Shown: piece by piece, positions 6,221 to 12,807 of the stretch | Position numbering within the stretch: the stretch's first letter is position 1 | Layout: every line of letters begins with the position of its first letter | From: DATNPH01 sp036703315 | GTDB taxonomy: Bacteria; Cyanobacteriota; Cyanobacteriia; Cyanobacteriales; Coleofasciculaceae | DNA length: 12,807 nucleotides | NCBI GenBank assembly: GCA_036703315.1 | Contig: DATNPH010000189.1 | Span: 1-12,807 of the forward strand | Reading direction: 5' to 3' | The notes under the pieces: generated by a model | Seen by the model: only the letters and a program-made list of their open reading frames with translations | What the model was told of the DNA's origin: nothing | The model's database searches: none | Position numbers and translations under genes: made by a program

Positions 6221-7699
6221 TCAAAACTGACGTGACCAATTTTTGGGCCAGCGCTCAACAACAACTTTTGTTTGAGTAAAAAATTCCACCGCATGTTTCC
6301 CCTGACCGTGTAAGTCTCCATAGAAACTTTCTTTCCAACCACTAAATGGAAAGAATGCCATTGGTGCAGCTACTCCAATATTGATGCCAATATTTCCCGC
6401 TTCTGCTTCGTAACGAAACTGCCGCGCTGCAGCACCACTGCTGGTGAACAAACACGCCATATTTCCCCATTGACCACTGTTGACTAACGCGATCGCATCT
6501 TCAATTGTCTCCAGGTGCATCAACCCTAACACTGGACCAAAAATTTCTGTACGGGCAATCTCACTGTTCGGGTCTACATTTTGCAGAATCGTTGGTCGGA
6601 CAAAGTTACCCTGTTCGTAACTCGAAATCTTTGTGTTTCGTCCGTCTACTAATGGCGTTGCGCCTTCATCTACTCCCTGTTGAATTAACTGCTCAATTCG
6701 GGCTTTACTTTGAGGAGTAATGACTGGCCCCATTTGTACGCCTTCATCTAAGCCGAAGCCTACCACTCGTGTTTGTGCAGCAGAGGCGATCGCTTCTGTA
6801 AACGTATGACGTGCTTCTCCCACTGTGACCGCAACAGAAGCCGCTAAACAGCGTTGTCCAGCACAACCGAAGGCACTGTCGGCAGCAATTCGAGTCGTCA
6901 TTTCTATATCCGCATCGGGGAGAACAATAATCGGATTTTTCGCGCCTCCCTGACATTGCACGCGTTTACCATGTGCGGCGGCTTTACTGTAGACATACTG
7001 AGCAACAGGTGAAGAACCGACAAAGCTAATGGCTCGAATTGTTGGATGTTCTAGAATTGCATCAACAACTTCCTTCGCACCATTGACCAAATTGACGACG
7101 CCCTTGGGTAATCCGGTTTTTTCGAGTAACTCAAAGACCTTTTGCATGGTCAACGGGACTTTCTCGGAGGGCTTGATAATACAGGTATTGCCACAGGCGA
7201 TCGCATACGGCATAAACCAGAAGGGAATCATGCCAGGGAAATTAAACGGACCAATTATCGCTGTCACTCCCACAGGTTGACGAATCATGATTTCGTCAAT
7301 CCCACGAGCAACATCTTCTAAGTTGTAACCCTGCATCAGCATGGGAATTCCACAGGCGACTTCCACATTCTCGATCGCCCGTTGCCACTCTCCTTTTGAC
7401 TCAGCCAGAGTTTTACCGCATTCAAGGGTAATTGTTTGGGCTAACTCATCTAAATGTTCTTCTAGAAGGAATTTGAGTTTGAACAGGTATTGCACGCGAT
7501 CGGTTGGTGGGACGCGCCGCCAACTGGTATAGGCAGCAGCAGCAGCTTTGGTGGCAACATCTACATCACTTTTGGGTGACAAAGGAACCTGAGTCAGCAC
7601 ACCAGCAGTGGCAGGATTCACTACATCAAGAAATTCACTTGCCTGGGAGGGACACCACTCCCCATTAATGTAGTTGGGTAAGGGGCTTTTGAAAGACAC
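6221..7699 (-). CDS. mmsA: CoA-acylating methylmalonate-semialdehyde dehydrogenase
   Basis: An NAD-dependent aldehyde dehydrogenase that converts methylmalonate semialdehyde plus CoA to propionyl-CoA, or malonate semialdehyde to acetyl-CoA, in valine, beta-alanine or inositol breakdown. At 492 aa it has the family length. Visible features: the N-terminal NYINGEW start, PFNFP with N154 (oxyanion hole), FVGSS (226-230, NAD site), and GQRCLA with nucleophile C284. The ordinary ALDH general-base motif ELGGK is replaced by CQGGAKN (249-255), so the glutamate is absent; this is typical of the CoA-dependent MMSDH branch. The start is GTG; an in-frame TGA lies seven codons upstream and no ATG is available, so the GTG is well supported, with no clear Shine-Dalgarno. 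No other valine or inositol catabolic gene is in the window, so the physiological substrate is open. Confidence 0.93.
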   Translation of the reverse strand: MSFKSPLPNYINGEWCPSQASEFLDVVNPATAGVLTQVPLSPKSDVDVATKAAAAAYTSWRRVPPTDRVQYLFKLKFLLEEHLDELAQTITLECGKTLAESKGEWQRAIENVEVACGIPMLMQGYNLEDVARGIDEIMIRQPVGVTAIIGPFNFPGMIPFWFMPYAIACGNTCIIKPSEKVPLTMQKVFELLEKTGLPKGVVNLVNGAKEVVDAILEHPTIRAISFVGSSPVAQYVYSKAAAHGKRVQCQGGAKNPIIVLPDADIEMTTRIAADSAFGCAGQRCLAASVAVTVGEARHTFTEAIASAAQTRVVGFGLDEGVQMGPVITPQSKARIEQLIQQGVDEGATPLVDGRNTKISSYEQGNFVRPTILQNVDPNSEIARTEIFGPVLGLMHLETIEDAIALVNSGQWGNMACLFTSSGAAARQFRYEAEAGNIGINIGVAAPMAFFPFSGWKESFYGDLHGQGKHAVEFFTQTKVVVERWPKNWSRQF

Positions 7700-7753
7700 A
7701 GCGGTTTGTTCAAAACATCATTTTAAGATGCTACTACTTTCGTGTAGGGGCAA

Positions 7754-7936
7754 CGTTAGGGCCATTGGTGTCAACTTAAGGAGCCTTGGCGGTTAGAAAC
7801 CGCAGCTACACAGACAAAACCCGCCTACGCGGGTTCAAAAGTCCTGATTTTCGGTCAGTCCGCGCAGGCGGACTTCGTTTTTGTAGCCGCGATTTCCTTT
7901 TCAACAGGGCTTAAGTTGACACCAATGCGTTAGGGC
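7754..7936. repeat. 9-bp target-site duplication flanking the MITE
   Basis: CGTTAGGGC occurs at 7754-7762 and again at 7928-7936, immediately outside the terminal inverted repeats. The two copies are identical, which fits duplication of the target on insertion. Confidence 0.8.
7763..7927. mobile_element. 165-bp non-autonomous transposable element (MITE)
   Basis: The ends are perfect 18-bp inverted repeats: CATTGGTGTCAACTTAAG at 7763-7780 and its inverse at 7910-7927. They are flanked by the identical 9-bp duplication CGTTAGGGC. The interior has no coding capacity but is one nested palindrome: hairpins at 7789-7803 (GCGGTT/AACCGC), 7818-7835 (AACCCGC/GCGGGTT) and 7858-7873 (GTCCGC/GCGGAC), plus longer arms around AACCGCAGCTACA and its counterpart TGTAGCCGCGATTT. 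The interior resembles a widespread cyanobacterial GC-palindromic repeat. A transposase elsewhere in the genome must have moved it. The family is not assigned; a 9-bp duplication fits several IS families, for example IS4-type. Confidence 0.85.
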
Positions 7937-7992
7937 TAATGCACCCTTTCAATTCTTTGCTAGCGTCAGCCTTCTCCTGCCCTGTTGATACT

Positions 7993-8013
7993 CCCCCCTG
8001 TTTTAGAGGGGGG
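7993..8013 (-). terminator. 7-bp C/G hairpin after the FHA-VIT-VWA gene
   Basis: CCCCCCT at 7993-7999 pairs with AGGGGGG at 8007-8013, loop GTTTTAG, 12 nt beyond the stop codon of the minus-strand gene. No U-run follows on that strand, so it may be a dispersed repeat related to the hairpin at 4622-4640 rather than a true terminator. Confidence 0.4.
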
Positions 8014-8025
8014 AATATGATTACC

Positions 8026-10821
8026 TTATGATTGGATACGCAAGGTTAAGCGAACGGTGCCTGTAACAGATTGGGGAACCCGCCAAGCTTGGAGCGATCG
8101 CTTAATTATCTCAATCACCTGCGTCTCCTTGAAAGTTGAGGTGTCCTCATCAAACACAACTCTTACCACACGACTCTTACGTACTGGAAACTCGAAGACG
8201 ATTTCACCACTCAAACCAGAAGGTAAGTGCCAATGTTGCAGATGTTCTATCAGCGAGGCAATTGCGGCTTGATCTAATCCTGTTGCGCTAACGACTTGCA
8301 CTTGGCAAGGCAAGGGGGTTGGTTTCGCAGCAGAATATTGTCTAAGCGAGGGTGCTAGGTTTACAGAACCTAGGCTCATGGAGCACTCTTGTGTAGTCTC
8401 CAAGGCTTCAACGTCTTCGTCAACCATACTAGGGTCAATCAATGTGACATCATAGGCATCGATCAAACCCTCAGAATAGTTAGCACTTGCCTGAGCATAA
8501 CCTCCCGAACTGCTAAGCTGAGCCGACATAGACGACTTAAACCCCCATGCGGCTGAGCTTGGAGCAGCTGCCTGCAAAGTAGTAACATTAGCCCTTCCGG
8601 AAATTCCCTGATAGCTCACCCCCTCTGGCATCTCTACGGGCACTTGCATTGAGATGTGCTTGTCTTCGGGATCGACTCGCACGTCTTCACTAACAGCAAC
8701 AAAGGCGGTGTATTGGGACAACAGTTGATAAGTCAAAGCTGTCTGTGTGACCGCGTCTACCCCAGCTTTCGTCTCATAGCCGAACATTTGCTTCATCTGG
8801 TCTTTAATCCGTGCGCGTCCCCATAACTGGGCAATAGCCGGATTACCTGTTTCCTCAAACGTGAGGTTAAATGTCTTTTCATACTGGTGTCCACCTGCTG
8901 CAATACCTGTGATGCGCAGGTTGCCCGCCGTGCGATCTTGTTTCCGCCCGAATAAAACCAAGGGTTGCTCGGCAAACAAATCAGGTGCGATCGAGGGATA
9001 AATTACTGGAGCCTCTCCGGTACCGTCCCAACTGACTTGAATATTAGTCAGCACAGGGTTATTGATTTGGCGGAAGAACTTCTCTGCCACTTCCTGAGTT
9101 GCTTCATCGTGACGCACTACTTGAGAGGTTCCTCGTCCAATCTCAGCCATGCGATTGAGCAAGAAGCGGTTAACAGAACTGCCGACACCAAAGCTATAAA
9201 GGCGATTCCCTAGTTTGAGTTCCCGTTGCACCTCTGCTAAAACTTCATTTTCGTTGCCGATGTAACCATCGGTTAGCAGCACGATACTCCGCAGACGTCC
9301 TGCTGGTGCGGCTGGGAAATTTAGCACGGCACGAATGCCATTGAGTAAGTAGGTACCCCCATTGGCTTGTAATTGATTGATGTAGTGAATTGCCCTAGTA
9401 CGGTTTTGCGGCGTATTGGGCAAGGGTTGGGGAGACAGCTGAGTTGTGATATCTGAAAAGTCAATAATGGTAAAGGTGTCGTCAGGATTTAGCCCATTGA
9501 TGAATCGACGCATCAATTCCTGAGATTTCAGCAGGGGGTCACCGTGTTGGGAACCGGAGGTATCCATCAGGAACACCACATCCTTAGCTACAATCTCATC
9601 GCTGCGATAGTCCAAGGCAGGGATGAGATAAATGGCAAAGTGTCCACCTCGTTCATCTGAGTGAGTTAACACCGTTGCCTGGGTGTTGTCACCAGCCACC
9701 TGATATCGCAAAATCAAGTCTTTGTTGGGAATTGTGTCTTCTCCACCCAGTCTCACCCGCACAATTTGCCCGTCATGTTCAATTTTGAGCGAATGGGAAG
9801 TCGATCGCACATCAGAAACCGCGACACCTGCATCAATTTCTACAGTGACACCAATATCATGCCCTGAACGAGTTTCAGGGGGTATCACTGGCGGGGTGAT
9901 GCGTGAGGCATCAGGAACTTGATCAGTATCACCGCTTTCATCAATTGCTGTTCCAGGGATAAAGCGGGGTCCAACGACCATCGGAAAGACAAATTCGTAG
10001 TTGCCCCCCTCAAATTTCAGGCTATCGGTGTAGCGGATTGTGACATCAATTTGCTCACCAGGTTTGATGTTAGCCAGAGACTGCGTAAAGATGTTATCTC
10101 GCTCTTGTTCTAATAAGCCGGCTGTATGTCCTTGTCGTTTGGCTTGTTCGTAGATTGCTACAGCTTCTTCACGTTTTTTGATCTTGCCTTTGATGATGCG
10201 TTGTCTGCCGAAGGCATCGCCTATTCTAATCTCCATGTCATCCACCGCCGCCTCATCGGGCAACGGAAACACATAGATAGCCTCTAAAGGCTCAGTAAAG
10301 GAATTTTCAAAGGTCTGCGTCACCTCTACTCGTGACACATTCCCAGCAATTTTGGCTTGAACTTCGGTATGTTTTAGGGGGAAGACCAGTTTTTGCTCAC
10401 CAGTCTGGACATACAATCCGCCAATCGATGGGTTAATGGGTTGAGGTTTAGATGTGGGTACAGGCATAGAAGGTTGATGTGGGGTGAAGGTACGGTTTAA
10501 TTGGTAGTACTTGACTCGCACGCCCGGAGCAAGGACAATTACATCTTCATTGGCGAGATCGTGAGCTTGACGCTTTCGACCATTAATTAACAATCCTTGA
10601 GGACTCGGCTTGCCTTTGGCATCGCCATCACTAATTCGGTAGTAGTAACTTCCATCTTGGTGCTGTCTCCGTTCTAGGATTGCCAGTCGGCGCGGAACAA
10701 ACATTGAACACAAGCGGATATCACACAGAGGATCTCGACCAAGAGAATACACAGCATCTTGGAGTGGAAACTCCCTTCTTCCCTTATCGTCCTCAACTAT
10801 CAGAAGGTTTACAGTTGGCAA
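8026..10821 (-). CDS. FHA-VIT-von Willebrand A multidomain protein
   Basis: 931 aa with domains in order. An FHA-like domain (about 1-110) has GR at 28-29 and NG at 80-81. A VIT domain (about 133-290) has VTQTFEN and YVFPLPDEAAV. A VWA domain (about 412-590) has a complete metal-ion site: DTSGS (D420, S422, S424), T490 and D518. A beta-rich part and a low-complexity Ser/Ala/Gly linker (750-785) follow. The C-terminal region has two similar units, LQHWHLPSGLSG (861-872) and LQAWRVPQSVTG (910-921), resembling TonB C-terminal folds. There is no signal peptide. The role is probably Mg-dependent protein binding or scaffolding; no enzyme activity is evident. In the FHA the phosphothreonine-contacting Ser and His are replaced by Pro43 and Leu46. 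The start is TTG 10821, since no ATG is available before residue 40; an AGGAAG lies 10 nt upstream. The gene is monocistronic. Confidence 0.9.
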   Translation of the reverse strand: MPTVNLLIVEDDKGRREFPLQDAVYSLGRDPLCDIRLCSMFVPRRLAILERRQHQDGSYYYRISDGDAKGKPSPQGLLINGRKRQAHDLANEDVIVLAPGVRVKYYQLNRTFTPHQPSMPVPTSKPQPINPSIGGLYVQTGEQKLVFPLKHTEVQAKIAGNVSRVEVTQTFENSFTEPLEAIYVFPLPDEAAVDDMEIRIGDAFGRQRIIKGKIKKREEAVAIYEQAKRQGHTAGLLEQERDNIFTQSLANIKPGEQIDVTIRYTDSLKFEGGNYEFVFPMVVGPRFIPGTAIDESGDTDQVPDASRITPPVIPPETRSGHDIGVTVEIDAGVAVSDVRSTSHSLKIEHDGQIVRVRLGGEDTIPNKDLILRYQVAGDNTQATVLTHSDERGGHFAIYLIPALDYRSDEIVAKDVVFLMDTSGSQHGDPLLKSQELMRRFINGLNPDDTFTIIDFSDITTQLSPQPLPNTPQNRTRAIHYINQLQANGGTYLLNGIRAVLNFPAAPAGRLRSIVLLTDGYIGNENEVLAEVQRELKLGNRLYSFGVGSSVNRFLLNRMAEIGRGTSQVVRHDEATQEVAEKFFRQINNPVLTNIQVSWDGTGEAPVIYPSIAPDLFAEQPLVLFGRKQDRTAGNLRITGIAAGGHQYEKTFNLTFEETGNPAIAQLWGRARIKDQMKQMFGYETKAGVDAVTQTALTYQLLSQYTAFVAVSEDVRVDPEDKHISMQVPVEMPEGVSYQGISGRANVTTLQAAAPSSAAWGFKSSMSAQLSSSGGYAQASANYSEGLIDAYDVTLIDPSMVDEDVEALETTQECSMSLGSVNLAPSLRQYSAAKPTPLPCQVQVVSATGLDQAAIASLIEHLQHWHLPSGLSGEIVFEFPVRKSRVVRVVFDEDTSTFKETQVIEIIKRSLQAWRVPQSVTGTVRLTLRIQS

Positions 10822-11122
10822 GATATCTATCTTCCTGAGTAAAAAAGAGATGGTACTGATACAGACGACCTTTGGCTAAATGACGCTGTCCCTGAAAGTT
10901 GAGCCATGCCAGGACGTATCTGCAAACTGCAACAGGTGTGATTTTGTGTTGCTAAATCTTTCTCAGCGTGAAGTTCTCGCTTTTATGCAGGGAGTAATTT
11001 TTGATAAAAATCTTTACAAAATTCACTTTGTAGATAGCTTCTGACTTGGATATAAATTTCCAATGTTCAGGAGTCTCGATCTAGCACGGCAAACTATAGT
11101 GTCTAGTACAAACTAGACTGTT
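10822..11122. other. Non-coding upstream region
   Basis: No gene is supported on either strand. It presumably holds the promoter of the FHA-VIT-VWA gene, but no -10/-35 pair is convincing. A perfect 7-bp hairpin, GTCTAGT/ACTAGAC with an ACAA loop, lies at 11101-11118. Confidence 0.5.
11101..11118. repeat. Perfect 7-bp hairpin next to the TnpB right end
   Basis: GTCTAGT (11101-11107), loop ACAA, ACTAGAC (11112-11118). It lies just outside the GATGTCAAA end of the IS200/IS605-like remnant, where the flanking target sequence would be. Confidence 0.5.
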
Positions 11123-11292
11123 TGACATCCTCACCGACCGATAAGGACGGTGATTCCCAAGACTCACGACTTGGGTTTCTGCTTCATAGCACCAGCCTGC
11201 CGAGATTTATGTTTGGCGATGTTGGGTGCGGCCACATTACACCGTGTGAGACGCACAAAACCCAGGTTGCTTTTGGTTGGGCTTGTGGTTAA
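11123..11292 (-). mobile_element. IS200/IS605-type (tnpB) right-end remnant
   Basis: Read on the minus strand, the end of a tnpB-like frame is followed by two stem-loops and GAGGATGTCAAA, the typical layout of the right end and omega-RNA 3' part of IS605/IS1341-type elements. Hairpin 1 is CCCAAG/CTTGGG (11156-11175, loop of 8) and overlaps the stop codon. Hairpin 2 is CACCG-CC/GG-CGGTG with one A-A mismatch (11132-11152, loop GATAA). No left end or intact transposase is visible. The assignment rests on motif recall, not on a database search. Confidence 0.65.
11164..11292 (-). pseudogene. tnpB: TnpB C-terminal fragment
   Basis: 42 codons run from just after an in-frame TGA (11293-11295) to the TGA at 11164-11166. 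The ending RCNVAAPNIAKHKSRQAG then AMKQKPKS resembles the tail of TnpB proteins, where the last zinc-ribbon cysteine is followed by an N-A-A-x-N-I motif. The RuvC catalytic core and the rest of the zinc ribbon are absent, so it cannot be active. Further upstream, to 11440, translated minus-strand sequence is broken by stops in all frames and shows no recognisable TnpB motif. A plus-strand frame covering 11150-11440 is judged a shadow. Confidence 0.55.
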
Positions 11293-11492
11293 TCAGAGGA
11301 AGCGCGATCGCTCTCATAAGCGGCTGGAAATAAAGCTGCGAGAATCGTGTTTTTATGTGTTAAATCAGTCAGTTGAACTGATGCGCTTTAGGCACTTCCC
11401 TCTCACATCACGGTTAGGGAATTTGAGAAGTTCGGTTTAAGTGCGATCGCCAGATTTTCGCCGATTTGTAGCCTTCAGGGATAGATATTCTT

Positions 11493-12374
11493 TCAAGACA
11501 GCTCAGCCTTAAACTCATCTATCAGAAAGTCAATAAAGCATTTTACCTTCGCCGACTGAAAGCGTCCTCGACGGTAAACCACCTGAATCGGTATTGGCTC
11601 AGGTTCGTATTCTTTCAGGATGACTTTGACTGATTGATTTTGGAGTTCATCACTAAACGACCAGATCGGGGATGTGCCAATGCCAATGTTTGCCAACACG
11701 GCTTCACGAAGCGCCATCGAGTTATTGACTTGCAGATTTCCACCCACCGTTACCGTCGTTCCTCGAAAATGCCATTCATTACCTGTAGACTGCCTGGTAT
11801 AAACAATGCAGTTGTGGTGCAAAAGGTCGGCTGGTACTTGTAGCTCACCAAACTTCTCCAAATAGGCCGCTGACGCGACGGCGACAAATCGGAATGTGCC
11901 GAGCGGCTGTGAGATTACGTTGGGATCGACAAACTTGCCAATTCTGATCGCTAGATCAATGCCCTCTCCGACTAAATCGACAAAGTGGTCAGACATCGTT
12001 AGGTCAATTTTGATATCCCGATAGCGATCGAGAAATTGTTTCAGGCGGGGGAGTATCTGCATCTGCCCAAACGCAACCGAGCAATTGATTCGTAATACTC
12101 CAGAAGGGTTCCGCCGCTTTCCCACACTAGACTCTGCCTCAGATAGTGCTTCGAGAACGGCTTGGCAACGCTCATAAAAGCGCATTCCTTCATCAGTCAA
12201 ACTCACCCTGCGCGTCGATCGCACTAGCAATTGCACGTCCAGATAGTCTTCGAGTGCAGCAATCTGTTTGCTAATCGTGGGTTGAGTGGTACCCATCTCT
12301 CTAGCAACGGCGGAGAAACTGCCTGTTTCTACTGTTCGCACAAAACTCTTGATGCAGGTGATCAGATCTGACAT
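11493..12374 (-). CDS. LysR-family transcriptional regulator
   Basis: A 293-aa LysR-type regulator of full family length. The N-terminal winged HTH (about 1-62) has FVRTVETGSFSAVAREMGTT followed by QPTISKQIAALEDYLDVQLL and the wing residues RSTRRVSLTDEG. A linker helix follows (64-85). The effector-binding domain (about 88-290) begins GVLRINCSVAFGQ and includes DLTMSDHFVDLVGEGIDLAIRIG, a stretch common in the DsdC/AaeR-like subgroup. The start is ATG 12374 with no good Shine-Dalgarno. The effector is unknown. It is divergent from the SnoaL-like gene with 140 bp between the starts, the usual arrangement for a LysR regulator and its target, so it probably controls that gene and itself. Confidence 0.95.
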   Translation of the reverse strand: MSDLITCIKSFVRTVETGSFSAVAREMGTTQPTISKQIAALEDYLDVQLLVRSTRRVSLTDEGMRFYERCQAVLEALSEAESSVGKRRNPSGVLRINCSVAFGQMQILPRLKQFLDRYRDIKIDLTMSDHFVDLVGEGIDLAIRIGKFVDPNVISQPLGTFRFVAVASAAYLEKFGELQVPADLLHHNCIVYTRQSTGNEWHFRGTTVTVGGNLQVNNSMALREAVLANIGIGTSPIWSFSDELQNQSVKVILKEYEPEPIPIQVVYRRGRFQSAKVKCFIDFLIDEFKAELS

Positions 12375-12393
12375 GGAGATTGATTCTCAAAAC

Positions 12394-12456
12394 GAATAAG
12401 TCATATTCCATTTTGCGGTCTTCTCAAACTAAAAGGAATGAAACATCATTAATGTT
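12394..12456. promoter_or_regulatory. Two 15-bp dyads in the LysR/SnoaL divergent spacer
   Basis: GAATA-AGTCA-TATTC (12394-12408) and AACAT-CATTA-ATGTT (12442-12456) are perfect 5-5-5 inverted repeats, 48 bp centre to centre. They are candidate binding sites for the adjacent LysR protein. They do not fit the textbook T-N11-A pattern (they read A-N11-T), which lowers confidence. No convincing -10/-35 is seen. Confidence 0.4.
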
Positions 12457-12514
12457 ATGAGCCAAATCAAGTTTCTTACCTGACAACTCTGAGCTAATAA
12501 ATAGGACAAAAATC

Positions 12515-12807
12515 ATGATTACAGCGACAGACCTCAAAGCCAACTTTGAAGACATCAAGACCCTGGTTTCACAAGGGAAAGCGATGGAAGCCTTTGAGAA
12601 ATACTATGGCGAGGATGTAGTGATGCAGGAAAATGAAACGCCTGCCACTGTGGGGAAAGCAGCGAATCGCGCTAGAGAACTGGACTTCTTTTCTAAAGTG
12701 ACTGAATTTCGTGCAGCACAACTCAAAGCGGTTGCTTATGGCGAAGACGTAATTATTTCTGAATGGTTTGTAGATTACACCCATTCTGAATGGGGCAAAG
12801 TCACGCA
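12515..12807 (+). CDS. SnoaL-like (NTF2-fold) protein, 3' end beyond window
   Basis: The first 97 codons of a small protein starting MITATDLKANFEDIKTLVSQ; the window ends before the stop. The layout matches SnoaL-like/NTF2-superfamily proteins, usually about 110-140 aa. It has an N-terminal helix, KAMEAFEKYYGEDVVMQEN (helix then strand), a middle helix ARELDFFSKVTEF, then strands around AVAYGEDVIISEWFVDYT. Members are cytosolic cone-shaped barrels that bind small hydrophobic molecules or act as isomerases or cyclases. No catalytic residue can be named here. AGGA at 12503-12506 is 8 nt before the ATG. It is likely regulated by the divergent LysR gene. Confidence 0.85.
   Translation, partial: MITATDLKANFEDIKTLVSQGKAMEAFEKYYGEDVVMQENETPATVGKAANRARELDFFSKVTEFRAAQLKAVAYGEDVIISEWFVDYTHSEWGKVT

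Noticed and set aside
11369..11381. Palindrome TCAGTTGAACTGA as a possible left end of the IS605-like element
   Set aside because: Short, and no tnpB or tnpA sequence connects it to the right-end remnant; chance is likely.
11150..11440. Plus-strand frame of 96 aa
   Set aside because: It overlaps the hairpins and the TnpB tail on the other strand, and its sequence is Arg/Leu/Cys-rich without recognisable domains.
1..12807. CRISPR array or rRNA
   Set aside because: No regularly spaced repeats and no rRNA-like conserved sequence were seen.

Overview
The window looks like cyanobacterial chromosome. At least twelve copies of the HIP1 octamer GCGATCGC are scattered over genes and spacers. There are GC-palindromic and poly-C/poly-G short repeats of the kind common in cyanobacteria, and several proteins (a small HTH pair, a Uma2 remnant, a 71-aa protein starting MSYLERLHPW, an FHA-VIT-VWA protein) resemble families I know from filamentous cyanobacteria. 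The species cannot be fixed from this sequence.

Layout. From the left: an inverted repeat at the edge; a minus-strand GPH/MelB-type sugar:cation symporter with an internal duplication of a two-helix unit; a divergent plus-strand phosphoribosyltransferase; a minus-strand tRNA-Lys(CTT) with odd D and T arms; a minus-strand gamma-glutamyltransferase that is AT-richer than its surroundings. From 4306 to 6220 lies an accessory patch. It holds short repeats, two small minus-strand genes of unknown function (one probably split by an in-frame stop), a 17-bp inverted repeat that looks like an operator, a tandem pair of small HTH regulators, and a decayed Uma2-family nuclease. Then come a minus-strand CoA-acylating methylmalonate-semialdehyde dehydrogenase, a 165-bp non-autonomous mobile element with 18-bp terminal inverted repeats and a perfect 9-bp target-site duplication, and a large minus-strand FHA-VIT-VWA protein. 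A long non-coding stretch follows, carrying the right-end fossil of an IS200/IS605-type (TnpB) element. The window ends with a minus-strand LysR regulator divergent from a SnoaL-like gene that runs off the edge.

How the genes work together. Most are single transcription units that share no pathway. Two local circuits are plausible. The LysR regulator probably controls itself and the divergent SnoaL-like gene through the 140-bp spacer, which has two 5-5-5 dyads. The HTH pair may bind the 17-bp inverted repeat just upstream and so control itself and the divergent small genes. I see no clear, intact, unknown multi-gene system. The best leads are the HTH/operator/small-gene patch, the fresh MITE insertion, the orphan TnpB right end, the degenerate FHA domain, and the transporter with an extra helix pair.
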